A DNA stretch of 64,000 nucleotides, taken from Sphingobacterium sp. PCS056. Its GTDB lineage: Bacteria > Bacteroidota > Bacteroidia > Sphingobacteriales > Sphingobacteriaceae. The stretch spans positions 3,720,001-3,784,000 of the forward strand of contig NZ_CP096883.1 in NCBI RefSeq assembly GCF_023273895.1, written 5' to 3'. Below the pieces are notes generated by a model. The model was not told the DNA's origin and did no database searches. It worked only from the letters and a program-made list of their open reading frames with translations. Of this stretch, positions 33,473-43,056 are shown one piece after another. The position numbers and the translations under genes were made by a program. The stretch's first letter is position 1; every line of letters begins with the position of its first letter.

Positions 33473-34919
33473 GGGAGTGTAACTCAAACTGTGTCATTGG
33501 ATAATTAACCAAAATCTAAAAGCCTCTATCAAGTTTGAGCCTATCCCCAAATTTAATGTAAAGTTGGGATATGGTCAAGCCCCAGTTATGCACTGGCATT
33601 GTCCACTTTTTAGAGATGTCCTTTATTATCAGAAACATCAGCTTCATAAGAGCCTGCTCAGAATTGAATGCACCTTTGGTTTATTCATTCGTTTTTATTT
33701 TTATAGGTATTCATGAGCTCGCTGTGCTCGGTTTTGTAATTTTACGGATCTGACGGTGCATTCCTTCAATAGGATTAGTAGTATAAATAGTCTTACGTAC
33801 CTGTTCATCATACTCGAAAAAGTAGAGAGATTGGTCCAGTTTTCCAGCCATGACTTAGCAGCTATTGGATATTTTTTGCCCCAATTCTTTTCTAAGACCA
33901 GTAGATTTTCATAGCCCATTTCTTCATTGACAGCTTTATAAACCGGCTTTAGGTCTTCAATAACTGCTTTGTATCCTTTTCTGTAACGTAGCGCATACTT
34001 GATCTGATCTGGTGGACAATGCATAACTGAACTTTTGTTTTTGGAAAAATAGCTTCTATAGCTTCAGGAAAGCCCTTCAGTCCATCAATACAGGCTATCA
34101 GGATGTCCTCTACACCGCGTTGCTTTAGATCGGTGAGTACGGATAACCAGAATTTTGCTCCTTCGTTTTCCGAACTATATAACCCTATCAGTTCTTGCGA
34201 CCATCCATTCCTATGCCCAGGATATTATAAATGGCCCGGGACTCAACCGTACCGTTCTGACGGACTTTATAATGCATGCAGTCTAGGAAAACAAAGGAAT
34301 AGACGGCTTCTAGCGGACGACTTCGCCACTCGTTAACAGCAGGTATGACGCTTTCTGTAATACGGGATATTTCAGTTGCAGAAATCTCCATAGCATACAT
34401 CTCACGGATAAAATCACTTATTGCACGTGTGCTCATACCTTTGGCATACATGCTCAGCACATGACCTTCCAGCTGTTCTGTTATAATAAGCTGACGTTTG
34501 GGAACTACCTTGGGCTCAAATGTACCAGATCTATCCCGTCCAGACTCCAGTTCAAAAGTACCTGTATTAAGACCTCGAACAGTCTTTTTGGTCTTGCCAT
34601 TCCGACGCTTGGAGTTCCCGGAAGCTTTATCTTCCTGAAGGTGACTTTCCAGCTCGCTATCCATCATCGACTCCAGTAAGTGCTTCATTAAGGGCGCTAG
34701 AACGCCATCATTGGGAGATAAACTCTTTCCGTTATAAAGACCTTGCATAGCTTCCCCTTTGAAGCGTTCAAAACGGCGACGCCCTCTTGAGTTCCTTTAA
34801 AAACAAACACGAACGAAAAATCAAATGGGGTCTTTTCTTTCATGACCATGTCGTTTGAATAATTAAATATAAAAAACCTTATTGAATTATTCCGTTGACA
34901 CAGTTCACGTTACAGTCTC
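33473..34919 (-). mobile_element. IS256-family insertion sequence (copy 2), inactive
   Basis: About 1.45 kb bounded by the same inverted ends as copy 1: GGGAGTGTAACTCAAACTGT at 33473 and the complement of GAGACTGTAACGTGAACTGT ending at 34919. The copy lies in the reverse direction to copy 1. It cuts an immunity-like gene on its left. No exact target duplication is visible. Confidence 0.85.
33516..34843 (-). pseudogene. IS256-family transposase, frameshifted
   Basis: Better preserved than copy 1. The start is MKEKTPFDFSF at 34843; a shift near 34770 leads into 'FERFKGEAMQGLYNGKSLSPNDGVLAPLMKHLLES'. The catalytic region 'FVFLDCMHYKVRQNGTVESRAIYNILGIGMDGRK' is intact up to a second shift near 34190. 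The rest ('FPKTKVQLCIVHQIRYALRYRKGYKAVIEDLKPVYKAV', 'IAAKSWLENWTNLSTF') sits in other frames and ends at 33516-33518. Two or three indels make it inactive in itself. Confidence 0.88.
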
Positions 34920-34946
34920 TAATTTTATTTTAATGCATGACTACAT

Positions 34947-36236
34947 CTATATGACCACATCTGGTATAATAGTTTTTGTAATAACACCACAGGTACTGGT
35001 GCCTGTTGCTGAAATTTGAACATATGGTAATGCTCCATTTGATGCAGTATTTAAAACTCTAATTCTAACTGTATTTGATGTTTGTGATAGAATGGTTGCT
35101 CCACCGACTGAAAAAGTAACATTATTTACCGATGGATCAACCGTGTAAGTATAGATCTGGCCTGGATTTACAATAGGTCTACCAGTAAAAGTAAAATCTC
35201 CACCGATATTGATTGTAGAGGTTGAAATTACGTTATCTGCATTTATTGATTTCAATGTCACTAATCCTGAATTGTTACCTATTCTTTCAACTTTCCATTT
35301 ATTATTACCAAGAGAGGTCAATGTAGCAACTCCAATTGCATTTTCAAGTGTAACAGTATTTGGGTGTAGAATTGTATAGATTTCATTAGAACAAGTATTA
35401 TTTGAGCCTATGATTTTTGAACCATAAAACATATTTAGTCCTTCAATATCACCAGTACTTAGTGAATCTCTTTGAGCAGCCCAAGTTCCTCCACCAACTT
35501 TTACCATTACACTTGAACTTGGATACATCATTATAGAATTGAAATCTAAATTACCATATGACGTTGAATAAGGTTGTTTTTGATATTGAAAAGCAGCATT
35601 TTGACCTAAACCACTAGTATTAACTGCAACATATGCATCTCTATCTGGTCTAGTATGTTCATGAAAATATCCTAAAGCATGTAAAGTTTCATGTACTATT
35701 GTTCCAAGTCCTTGAGTTGGATAAAGTGCAACAATCTTATTTGCACCGGTTTCCATTCCAATGTGTGAACTATATGAGGTACCCTCACTTGAATCATCAA
35801 TAAATGTAACGTACTCTTGTTGATTTGTTCTCTCAATAAATTTAATATTTGATTTTGCTTCAATCATACTAAACGCTTGTAAAATTTGGGATCTTCTTGA
35901 TGATTCTATTTTATAGTATAAGATACCATTAGTCCATTTATAAATAAAATCACTATGTGTTCCTTTCCTGATGGAGGAAATTTTTCCACCATTTGATGAT
36001 TTTATATTTTTAATTACATTTAATTGGCGTTTGCTAATCATTACATCATCGGAAATATAATAATTATCACCTATCTGCTTTACTAAAAATGGTTTCCCAT
36101 CAACGCTAAAAGTGTGATAAATTGCTGAATCAGATTTATTTATTGGAAGTGAATCTTGCTTAATTGATTTTTCTTCTTTATTACAAGAAGTAAGCCCAAG
36201 CAAAAGAAAGCTTGAAATAATTAATAATTTTTTCAT
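34947..36236 (-). CDS. astacin-family (M12A) zinc metalloprotease lipoprotein
   Basis: A 429-aa exported protease. Lipobox 'LGLTSC' puts the lipidated Cys at 18. The catalytic zinc site is 'HETLHALGYFHEHTRPDRD' at 182-200 (HExxHxxGxxHExxR), with the Met-turn 'SIMMYP' at 234-239. The last 140 residues form beta-sandwich-like domains ('GVATLTSLGNNKWKVERIG', 'GGATILSQTSNTVRIRVLN') of the PKD/Ig type, likely for substrate or matrix binding. It should be anchored to the outer membrane and cleave peptides outside the cell. It starts directly beside IS copy 2 and has no operon partner. Confidence 0.93.
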   Translation of the reverse strand: MKKLLIISSFLLLGLTSCNKEEKSIKQDSLPINKSDSAIYHTFSVDGKPFLVKQIGDNYYISDDVMISKRQLNVIKNIKSSNGGKISSIRKGTHSDFIYKWTNGILYYKIESSRRSQILQAFSMIEAKSNIKFIERTNQQEYVTFIDDSSEGTSYSSHIGMETGANKIVALYPTQGLGTIVHETLHALGYFHEHTRPDRDAYVAVNTSGLGQNAAFQYQKQPYSTSYGNLDFNSIMMYPSSSVMVKVGGGTWAAQRDSLSTGDIEGLNMFYGSKIIGSNNTCSNEIYTILHPNTVTLENAIGVATLTSLGNNKWKVERIGNNSGLVTLKSINADNVISTSTINIGGDFTFTGRPIVNPGQIYTYTVDPSVNNVTFSVGGATILSQTSNTVRIRVLNTASNGALPYVQISATGTSTCGVITKTIIPDVVI

Positions 36237-36950
36237 GTATTTATTTATTATGGTTAATATTTTATATAAATTTAATATTTTTTTTTGACAAAAGAATTAT
36301 CTAGTATATTTTAAGTACGGTAATCTTCCCTGAACAATTAATGATGAAGCTAATGCTCTGTAGATCGAAATATATTTCGGATCTAATAAAAGATTTATGT
36401 AAGCCTTAATAGGTTATATTGGTGATATTGATCACTCCACTTAACATACTGCCCCAATAGAGTAGTTATTCAGTCCAACTGATGACCTGACAATAGGAAT
36501 GTCAACCGTTGATCCTGCTTTATGATGAACATATTTATGTAATTGTCGTGGATAAGATCACAGATGTGATCCTGTGCCAGATTATACACTGCTCCTACAA
36601 AATTGAATTAAAGATTATGACTACAATATGGTTATGGAGAAGTAATGATTGATTTTTACTCCAATAATGTTCCTCCTGGTATTCAAAATTATTTGATCAA
36701 CCGATTAACAATCGGATAGATAAATTAATACACCAAAGGATTCGTGCACCAGTAATAGAATGTGCAATCGGATCGGATTATTTTTCAGATCGAGGATATG
36801 ATAATTCAGGATGATCCCAACACAATATTTAATTACTTTTTTAAGCTGTGTTTTAAAAATTATGACCAACATATTTAATAAAACTTTCCCACCACTAAAT
36901 AAGACTCTTTAAAAAAATGGTTATTTGAGTGTCGCTCACTTGTAAGTAAC
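36237..36950. other. long gap with decayed sequence
   Basis: Some 700 bp with no supportable gene. It must hold the astacin promoter next to 36240-36330. Further on, stops occur in every frame; the composition is like that of neighbouring genes, so this is probably the residue of lost coding sequence. I could not identify the source. Confidence 0.4.
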
Positions 36951-36956
36951 ATGGGC

Positions 36957-36995
36957 AAAAAAAACCGCTTGGTCATCCCAAACGGTTCTGTATAT
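36957..36995 (-). terminator. terminator of Rpn gene copy 2
   Basis: AACCGCTTGG... pairs with CCAAACGGTT around a short loop, with T-runs outside. It is almost identical to the hairpins at 29880, 43647 and 46940. Confidence 0.75.
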
Positions 36996-37009
36996 TTTAG
37001 AATCCTGTT

Positions 37010-37975
37010 CTACTTCAGTTTTTCGATCTCTTCTATTGAAAGTCCGGTACCCTTAGCGATTTGCTCTACAGGTAAACCCATCTCTTTAAACCTCAAAGCT
37101 GTTTCAATGGATTTTTTATGCTCTCCTTCAGCAAGACCTTCTGCAAGACCTTCTGCTTTTCCTTTTGCTTTAGCTTCTTTTTCTGCTTTCTTAGCTTCTC
37201 TTATAGCTTCTTTCAATTGCTTTTCTAGTCCTTCCAGCCGTTTCTGTTGCTCTTGTTGATACATCCGCACTGCTTCAGCATCCCACTTACGTTTTAAACT
37301 AATATCATACATAGTTCGTTCCTCCTTTGTCAATTTTGCGTAGCTGGCCAACTGAAAGAACCGCTGAAATACGGCCGAATTCATAATTCGTGGCAAGGTC
37401 TTTAACGTTGACATATTCTTGAGCATAAAGAATACTTTGTCGAGTTCATCTTCAACCTCTGCTTCGCTTTTAACAAAGTTAATAATTTCTAAATAGATAA
37501 AGCCCAAACCCTCGTAAAAAATTTGTCCTGAATCTCTATGACACAGGCAGGTATCATGAAAATATGTACTCCGATCACCCCCTGGCATATGAAAGCCATC
37601 CATCAAGACAATGGTGTAAACCTCTGGAATGGCATACGCCCAGGCTTTGCGGTTTCCTTTGGGTGCTGTGTCTGAAATGACCTTGCTGGCATAGTACAGC
37701 ATGCGTTGCTTCAGGTTGGTCTGTGTACTCGTCTGCATCTCGATGATGATCTCTTCTCCTGTACTAATTTGGACAACCAAATCAAAGATAACTTTACCAA
37801 TCTCTTCGGTCGCTCCGATACGCTCGGTATCCCGATAAGTAAGATCTGTGATGGTCTTACGACCACGAAAGATGATGTTTAGAAAGTTGATCAGGTTGAT
37901 CTTGTCTCCGAATAACCGCTTGAATCCTTCATCGGTGGTTGGATCAATAAAGACGGGTTGTGAATGCGCTAACAT
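37010..37975 (-). CDS. Rpn-family recombination-promoting nuclease (copy 2)
   Basis: An intact 321-aa member of the PDDEXK_2 family. Early residues 'FIDPTTDEGFKRLFGDKINLINFLNIIF' are the family's opening; the nuclease core is 'KVIFDLVVQISTGEEIIIEMQTSTQTNLKQRMLYYASKV' (D, then E-x-Q). The C-terminal part has a long charged helix with 'EKEAKAKGKAEGLAEGLAEGEHKK' repeats and ends in an HTH-like tail 'GLPVEQIAKGTGLSIEEIEKLK'. Rpn proteins cleave DNA and promote RecA-independent recombination, and their genes often multiply in genomes. The tail and terminator match those of the otherwise different gene at 43699. Confidence 0.88.
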   Translation of the reverse strand: MLAHSQPVFIDPTTDEGFKRLFGDKINLINFLNIIFRGRKTITDLTYRDTERIGATEEIGKVIFDLVVQISTGEEIIIEMQTSTQTNLKQRMLYYASKVISDTAPKGNRKAWAYAIPEVYTIVLMDGFHMPGGDRSTYFHDTCLCHRDSGQIFYEGLGFIYLEIINFVKSEAEVEDELDKVFFMLKNMSTLKTLPRIMNSAVFQRFFQLASYAKLTKEERTMYDISLKRKWDAEAVRMYQQEQQKRLEGLEKQLKEAIREAKKAEKEAKAKGKAEGLAEGLAEGEHKKSIETALRFKEMGLPVEQIAKGTGLSIEEIEKLK

Positions 37976-38120
37976 AATTCTAGGATTTACTTAAATAATT
38001 AATTACATAAATCAAATATGATAAAAACTAAAAATATTAGTCGGTTATTAAACGTTTGTTGTCGTTTGTTGTCGGCTAGCACAATTTAGAGCAATCTTTA
38101 GAGATACATTAGAAAAGAAA

Positions 38121-38201
38121 GAAAAGCCACATCTCTCGACCTGGCTTTTACTAAACATATGAAATTTACTAAACTTACTTATAGGAGTTGATGGATTGAC
38201 T
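38121..38201 (-). pseudogene. 3' remnant of an NTF2-like gene
   Basis: The terminator hairpin, the spacer containing TAAACATATGA, and the last eight codons plus stop (SQSINSYK) of the NTF2-like family are present; everything upstream is missing. The match breaks off abruptly at about 38202. It is a fifth, nearly deleted, copy. Confidence 0.75.
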
Positions 38202-38234
38202 AATCTTTTATTATATTAGTTTCGTAAACAAAAT

Positions 38235-38906
38235 ATGAGCGGTAATTTTAGAAAATGCCACAGCCAAACAAGAATGATAAATTTTGAAAACATAAAAACT
38301 TATTCAACTGAATTCCCAGAGGCTTGGAGTTTTTTGTGGTCAACAGAAGAGGCAAGTAAAATACCGCAGGAACATAAAGACCAAATCTTCTTTCTGAATA
38401 ACGAAGCAAGCGAGTTTGTAGAAAACTATATCAACAGCTCGAAAATGATTACAGGCCCATTATGGAAACCATTTAATGAAAAATACTTTGAAACAATTGA
38501 AGAATTTGAAGTAACAGAAGACTGTGAACACGAAATAAAAAAATGGCTTTATTCGAAACCTATTCCGTTCAACAAGTTTGTATTTATTTACAGTGATAGA
38601 AGTGGACAATCTGTAACACTGACTTGGAAGATGGTAATTAAATATTGGGAAGGAATTTTTTTTGCTGATGACTTAATCATATTTGACGAAACACTAAATT
38701 GGGGAATTTTTTATTTTCATGAAGACAGAATTTACTTTGGTTCAGACAAAATCTACGACAAAGAATTTGAGTATGAAAAAACTAGAGAACTTAACGAATT
38801 GAAACATAGATTTTTCAATAAAGATAATCTTAACTTTAACAATGAAGATAAGAAGAAATCTATAAGAGATTTTAAACAGAAATACAACACAGATAGAATT
38901 GAATAA
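38235..38906 (+). CDS. unknown protein, candidate immunity (DUF2947-like)
   Basis: 223 aa from the first ATG; ATG 38274 (MINFENIKTY, 210 aa) looks like the better start. Soluble, rich in Trp, Phe and Glu. 'FVFIYSDRSGQSVTLTWKMVIKYWEGIFFADDLIIFDETLNWGIFYFHEDRIYFGSDKIY' resembles DUF2947-type proteins, a small family found among candidate immunity genes. It lies alone between a deleted NTF2-like copy and a lipoprotein gene. The family call is by eye. Lower GC and isolated position fit acquired DNA. Confidence 0.5.
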   Translation: MSGNFRKCHSQTRMINFENIKTYSTEFPEAWSFLWSTEEASKIPQEHKDQIFFLNNEASEFVENYINSSKMITGPLWKPFNEKYFETIEEFEVTEDCEHEIKKWLYSKPIPFNKFVFIYSDRSGQSVTLTWKMVIKYWEGIFFADDLIIFDETLNWGIFYFHEDRIYFGSDKIYDKEFEYEKTRELNELKHRFFNKDNLNFNNEDKKKSIRDFKQKYNTDRIE

Positions 38907-39093
38907 AACATAACGCTAACATTTTAGCAAAATGGTGGTTTTAGTGCTACATTCAAGTTCAGTTTTTCAATTATGGCGACATGGTTAAAAAAGAATGGGA
39001 AGACGATTGTGGTTATGAATATCCATATGACAATATGCCCAACCAAGTGATGAATAGCAATAAAAACAGCACATAACTACTAGTTATTGTGAA

Positions 39094-39429
39094 CTAGTAG
39101 TTTGTAGGCACAGAGTATTTAATCTTTAGACTTCCCTTTTTTGCTAGATAAGCCTGAAACCGAACTGCAACTTTTGGATTATACCAATCAACTTTCAGTT
39201 CCTTTTTAATATCTCCGCCAGCGATTGAGATTCCATGTACTTTTATTGAGTCATCTGTATGTCCATCAGTTTCTGCAATAAACAGCGTGTCTTTACGCAT
39301 ATCTGATAATTGCCATTCGCCACGGTTCTTAGTATTGCACGAGACAAAGATTGCTGTTAGAATAGCTGTTAAGACTTGTGCAAAAATGAATTTCTTACAA
39401 TACATATGAGGAAAGATTATTGAAACCAA
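39094..39429 (-). CDS. small lipoprotein of unknown function
   Basis: 111 aa; starting at MYCKKFIFAQ (about 103 aa) gives a cleaner lipoprotein signal with 'IFVSCNTKNRG', Cys being the lipid site. The mature part is beta-rich with basic and acidic patches ('DTLFIAETDGHTDDSIKVHGISIAGG', 'LAKKGSLKIKYSVPTNY'). I do not recognise the family. It stands alone between a candidate immunity gene and NTF2-like copy 2. Confidence 0.55.
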   Translation of the reverse strand: MVSIIFPHMYCKKFIFAQVLTAILTAIFVSCNTKNRGEWQLSDMRKDTLFIAETDGHTDDSIKVHGISIAGGDIKKELKVDWYNPKVAVRFQAYLAKKGSLKIKYSVPTNY

Positions 39430-39504
39430 ATTTATAAAATCCTAAATATGATCCATATGGTAGTCGAGTACTGTTGTCCAGCGCGTCTGAGGATACTAAA
39501 AAGC

Positions 39505-39530
39505 AAAGCCTCATCTCACGATGTGGCTTT
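39505..39530 (-). terminator. terminator of NTF2-like copy 2
   Basis: AAAGCC pairs with GGCTTT around a loop containing TCATCTCACGATG. Part of the conserved 3' flank of the gene family, here with one mismatch in the stem. Confidence 0.6.
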
Positions 39531-39556
39531 TACTAAACATATGAATTAAACTTAAC

Positions 39557-40006
39557 TTACTTATACGAATTGATGGATTGGGATACCTTCCAGCTGCCAC
39601 CGTCATTGACTAAAGTCACGAGATCAATTTTGGTAAATCCGTCAAACTGCATGGTTACTTTGGCTAGCATATAATCACTTGACTGCTCAACGATTGTAGC
39701 ACTTGTTTTACAGTTCAACTGCTGGCCTTTTTGCTTTTTCAAGAATGAGATTACTTCGGAACGACTATTGATCCTATTTGTTGAAGCATGTACTTTCTGA
39801 TTAAAATCTGATGTAAACAATTGCTCTACTCCTGCTGACTGTCCTTCGGTCATCACAGCAACATAATGATCAATGGCTAGATCTGCTGTGGATAGGTTGA
39901 CAGTTGCTTTTTTAGAGTTGTCTACTGTTGGTTTTGCTGCTGCCATAGTGCATGTTGATACTGCGATCAAGGCTGCTGCTGCGAATGTTTTTGCTAAAGT
40001 TTTCAT
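39557..40006 (-). CDS. secreted NTF2-like protein (paralogue 2 of 4)
   Basis: 149 aa, with signal peptide MKTLAKTFAAAALIAVSTCTMAA and the same fold as the gene at 31053. Differences are scattered through the mature part ('DFNQKVHASTNRINSRSEV', 'KVTMQFDGFTKIDLV'), so the copies are diverging but remain intact, which suggests each is used. It lies on the left side of the GH43 pair, while copy 3 lies on the right side in the same direction. The flanks (promoter block 40064-40150, terminator 39505-39530) are conserved too. The role is probably binding of a small molecule or partner in the periplasm. Confidence 0.75.
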   Translation of the reverse strand: MKTLAKTFAAAALIAVSTCTMAAAKPTVDNSKKATVNLSTADLAIDHYVAVMTEGQSAGVEQLFTSDFNQKVHASTNRINSRSEVISFLKKQKGQQLNCKTSATIVEQSSDYMLAKVTMQFDGFTKIDLVTLVNDGGSWKVSQSINSYK

Positions 40007-40063
40007 AATGTCTTTATATTATATTGTTAGTTTTTTGTTTATACATGTTTGTAATTGTTAATT

Positions 40064-40150
40064 CAAAAGTAGGGTGTAAATCGTCCCTACACTATGGCAA
40101 TTAGACGAGACCAATTAAAAACTCGGTGAATGGTGGAAATAGGGAGGTGA
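40064..40150 (-). promoter_or_regulatory. conserved promoter block upstream of NTF2-like copy 2
   Basis: The same 87-bp block as at 31550, including the TACTTTTG element (complement of 40064-40071) and the ACTCGGTGAATGGTGGAAAT segment. Confidence 0.6.
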
Positions 40151-40457
40151 AGATAAGTTCTTTAAAGCAGTACGAAATTTGCAGATCAAAGTTGGTATGT
40201 GTGTTATGGATTTAATCTTGCGGAGGAACGATTTCAAGATAGAAAACAAGCAGCAACAAAAAAGGTATATGGCGCATAATAACATAGAGAATGCCACTAT
40301 TTAAGTAAACGGTGGTATTCTCTATATTGAATCTGGGTTATTATGTATAATATTATTGAAATATAATCAATAATCAACTTTTTGAATTTTAATTTATTAT
40401 ATGGTATTTCCTATCTCATCAAAGTCGCAATACAATAAACTGAAAACATCAGCTTTA

Positions 40458-41543
40458 TTAAGGTTTGACAGTTGGACCGTCCACTATAAGTTGACCGTTA
40501 GGTAAAATTTTCAGTTCATCTAAGAATACTAAGCGCTGACTGCCTGTTTTAGTCGTGCGGGCATGATATACACACCATACTTTGCCTTCTTTATCTCTCA
40601 AAAGACTGTTGTGACCCGTCCCTGAAACAATACCTCCATGGGATATGTTTTTTTGTAATATAGGGTTTGTTGCAGACTTTTCGAATGGGCCAAGTGGATT
40701 TGATGCTGTTGCATAGCCAACAGCATAATTCTCTCCTCCGAAATGATTTGCGGAGTACATCATGTAATAGAGATTGTTATGCTTAAAGAGATAGGATCCT
40801 TCTGTCCATCTTCTATTCACTTCACCTGAAGTCACAGACCTGCTTTCCCATTCAGATTGTTTATCATCCATGGAGACAGGAGGACGTAACAATAATGTTG
40901 GCTCTCCAATTACATGCGAAAAATCTGAAGCTAGCTCTACTCCATATATCCAGCTTTCTTCTATTTCATCATACATCCCCTGTTGCTTTGCCCAAGCTGC
41001 AATCTCCGATTGAACTGGATTTTTATAACAGCATCTGGAATAGTAAAGATACAAACGTCCATCTTCAGCAAAGTACACATTACCGTCAATAATGGGATAT
41101 CCGGGGTCAAATAAGGGACGACCTGTCAAATCAATAAATGGGCCTGTAGGATGGGTTGAGGTTGCGATACCAATACGATAATTTTCTAATTCATCATTCG
41201 GATTTTCTTTCCAATGTGCACTGTAAAACATATAGTACTTTCCTCCACGCTTATATACTTCTGGAGCCCAAAAATCTTTCGTCCCCCAGCTTTTATCTTG
41301 CTGAGCGGTATACACGGTCCCCCTATGCTCCCATTGTTTTAGATCCTTAGAAGAATAGGCTACAAAACCATGCTCTACTCCACCAGTACCATACATATAA
41401 TAGGCATCTGTTTCTTGATCATAGAGTACAAATGGGTCACCAAAAGCAACATCGAGTGGATTATTTGATTGGGCTTGTGAGGTGGAGAAAAACAACTGCC
41501 AGCAACCCATCAATAAGAATAAACATACATTTTTAGTAATCAT
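40458..41543 (-). CDS. GH43-family glycoside hydrolase (arabinanase/xylosidase type)
   Basis: A 361-aa secreted enzyme with a signal peptide of about 24 residues ending TSQAQ. It has the five-bladed propeller of GH43 with the three acidic residues visible: general base Asp in 'VAFGDPFVLYDQE', pKa-modulating Asp in 'YPIIDGNVYF', and acid Glu in 'RWTEGSYLFKHNN'. Repeats such as 'FWAPEVYKRGGKYYMFYSAHW' and 'MMYSANHFGGENYAVGYATASNPLGPF' are typical. GH43 enzymes remove arabinose or xylose units from plant polysaccharides. No SusCD pair is beside it. The second GH43 at 41944 is divergent and only distantly similar. Confidence 0.93.
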   Translation of the reverse strand: MITKNVCLFLLMGCWQLFFSTSQAQSNNPLDVAFGDPFVLYDQETDAYYMYGTGGVEHGFVAYSSKDLKQWEHRGTVYTAQQDKSWGTKDFWAPEVYKRGGKYYMFYSAHWKENPNDELENYRIGIATSTHPTGPFIDLTGRPLFDPGYPIIDGNVYFAEDGRLYLYYSRCCYKNPVQSEIAAWAKQQGMYDEIEESWIYGVELASDFSHVIGEPTLLLRPPVSMDDKQSEWESRSVTSGEVNRRWTEGSYLFKHNNLYYMMYSANHFGGENYAVGYATASNPLGPFEKSATNPILQKNISHGGIVSGTGHNSLLRDKEGKVWCVYHARTTKTGSQRLVFLDELKILPNGQLIVDGPTVKP

Positions 41544-41943
41544 ATTTCAATTATTTTTTTAATACAGTGCCCACCTCCGCCCAATATACCAGATCGTCCG
41601 ATCGTAAGATAGGCATCAATCGATTCCCTTTACTATCTCCCTAATCAACCATAATCCAATAGAATAAACTAAAAACTTAAAGCGCTGTTTTAATTTCACA
41701 TCTGTTCACAATTTGGCTATTCATATCTACCGATAGACTATTCATCTCAGGTTCTGTAATTTATCTTTTTATTTATCAATTTTATTTTTTTTGTTTATAA
41801 TTGTATTGAAGCCCAATTACAAATCTATATCACGTAAAAATGTAAATTAAACTTTACATCATATTGCCCATTTTATTCAAAATCATTCCAATTTGTATCA
41901 TGTGTGAGCAAAATGATCAACAGATTCATCGGTATTTGAATTT
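41544..41943. other. intergenic region between the divergent GH43 genes
   Basis: 400 AT-rich bases with T-tracts around 41760-41800. It should carry two promoters and perhaps a shared operator, but I find no clear TAnnTTTG pair and no strong inverted repeat. Confidence 0.45.
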
Positions 41944-42954
41944 ATGGCCAATTCTTCACAAGATTTGAATTCAAAAAAAATGAAAATTATGACAAGCATT
42001 CCTTATCGTTTAATATCGATTATATGTTTATTTTTTATACTATCGTTATATTGTAATGCCAATGATGATAAGTCTATTAAAATTATCGAAAACGAGCTAC
42101 CTATTGCAGACCCTTACGTATTATTCCATAATGGCAAATACTATGCATATGGCACCCGCATAGATGGTTTTGAAGTTTATATTTCCGAGGATCTCAAGCA
42201 TTGGAAGCGTAATGAAAATTTAGCACTTTCCCCTCAAGACTCTTGGGGAACACGATGGTTCTGGGCACCAGAGGTATATTACGTAACCGCTAAGAAAAAG
42301 TTTTACATGTTCTATTCCGTTGATGAACATATTTGTGTGGCTTCTTCCTCAAGCCCGGAAGGGCCTTTTATTCAAGAAGAAAAAAAACCTATTATTGCCA
42401 AAGAAAAAGGAATTGACAGTTCTCTTTTTATCGATGATGACGGAACTCCATATTTATTTTATGTCCGATTTACGGATGGAAATGTCATTTGGATGGCTGA
42501 GATGAACAATGATTTACAAAGTATAAAAGCAGAAACGCTCACAAAATGCATGAGCGCAAGTGAACCATGGGAGAAGAAGCAAGCTACAGTCGTCGAAGGG
42601 CCGTCGATCTTAAAACGAGGCAATACGTACTATTTAATTTACTCTGCCAATCATTTTGAAAGCCAGGATTACGCCGTAGGCTATGCAACAGCCAGTTCAC
42701 CCAAAGGTCCTTGGAAGAAATATAGTGGCAACCCCATCCTAAGGAGAGACCATCCCTCAGCATCGGGATTGCTCGGCACAGGTCATGGAGCTCCATTTAT
42801 AAGTGCTGATGGCGGATATAAATATATATACCATGCTCATGCAAGCTCAACTAGTGTCGCTCCACGGACATCTTATATTAATGATTTAGCAATTTCACCT
42901 AATGGCGTAATCAGCATTGTTGGAGAACCTATTAGACCGCTAATTGTTAAATAA
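41944..42954 (+). CDS. GH43-family glycoside hydrolase
   Basis: 336 aa. A more internal ATG at 41983 (MKIMTSIPYRLISIICLFF) or 41989 gives a proper signal peptide ending near CNANDD, so the true protein is about 320 aa. The catalytic triad is visible: Asp in 'LPIADPYVLFHNG', Asp in 'KGIDSSLFIDDDG', Glu in 'TVVEGPSILKRG'. The propeller motif 'FWAPEVYYVTAKKKFYMFYSV' is shared with the enzyme at 40458. It is divergently transcribed from that gene across 400 bp, so both may respond to the same sugar. Substrate cannot be fixed; xylan or arabinan debris is usual for the family. Confidence 0.92.
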   Translation: MANSSQDLNSKKMKIMTSIPYRLISIICLFFILSLYCNANDDKSIKIIENELPIADPYVLFHNGKYYAYGTRIDGFEVYISEDLKHWKRNENLALSPQDSWGTRWFWAPEVYYVTAKKKFYMFYSVDEHICVASSSSPEGPFIQEEKKPIIAKEKGIDSSLFIDDDGTPYLFYVRFTDGNVIWMAEMNNDLQSIKAETLTKCMSASEPWEKKQATVVEGPSILKRGNTYYLIYSANHFESQDYAVGYATASSPKGPWKKYSGNPILRRDHPSASGLLGTGHGAPFISADGGYKYIYHAHASSTSVAPRTSYINDLAISPNGVISIVGEPIRPLIVK

Positions 42955-43005
42955 AGATGTTAAATCGTATTGATCGGGCAACACAGCTGAGGATACTAAA
43001 AAGCA

Positions 43006-43031
43006 AAGCCACATCTTGCGACATGGCTTTT
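43006..43031 (-). terminator. terminator of NTF2-like copy 3
   Basis: AAAGCCA (43006-43012) pairs with TGGCTTT (43025-43031). It also lies 52 bp after the plus-strand GH43 stop and may end that gene. Confidence 0.65.
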
Positions 43032-43056
43032 ACTAAACATATGATTAAACAGTAAA

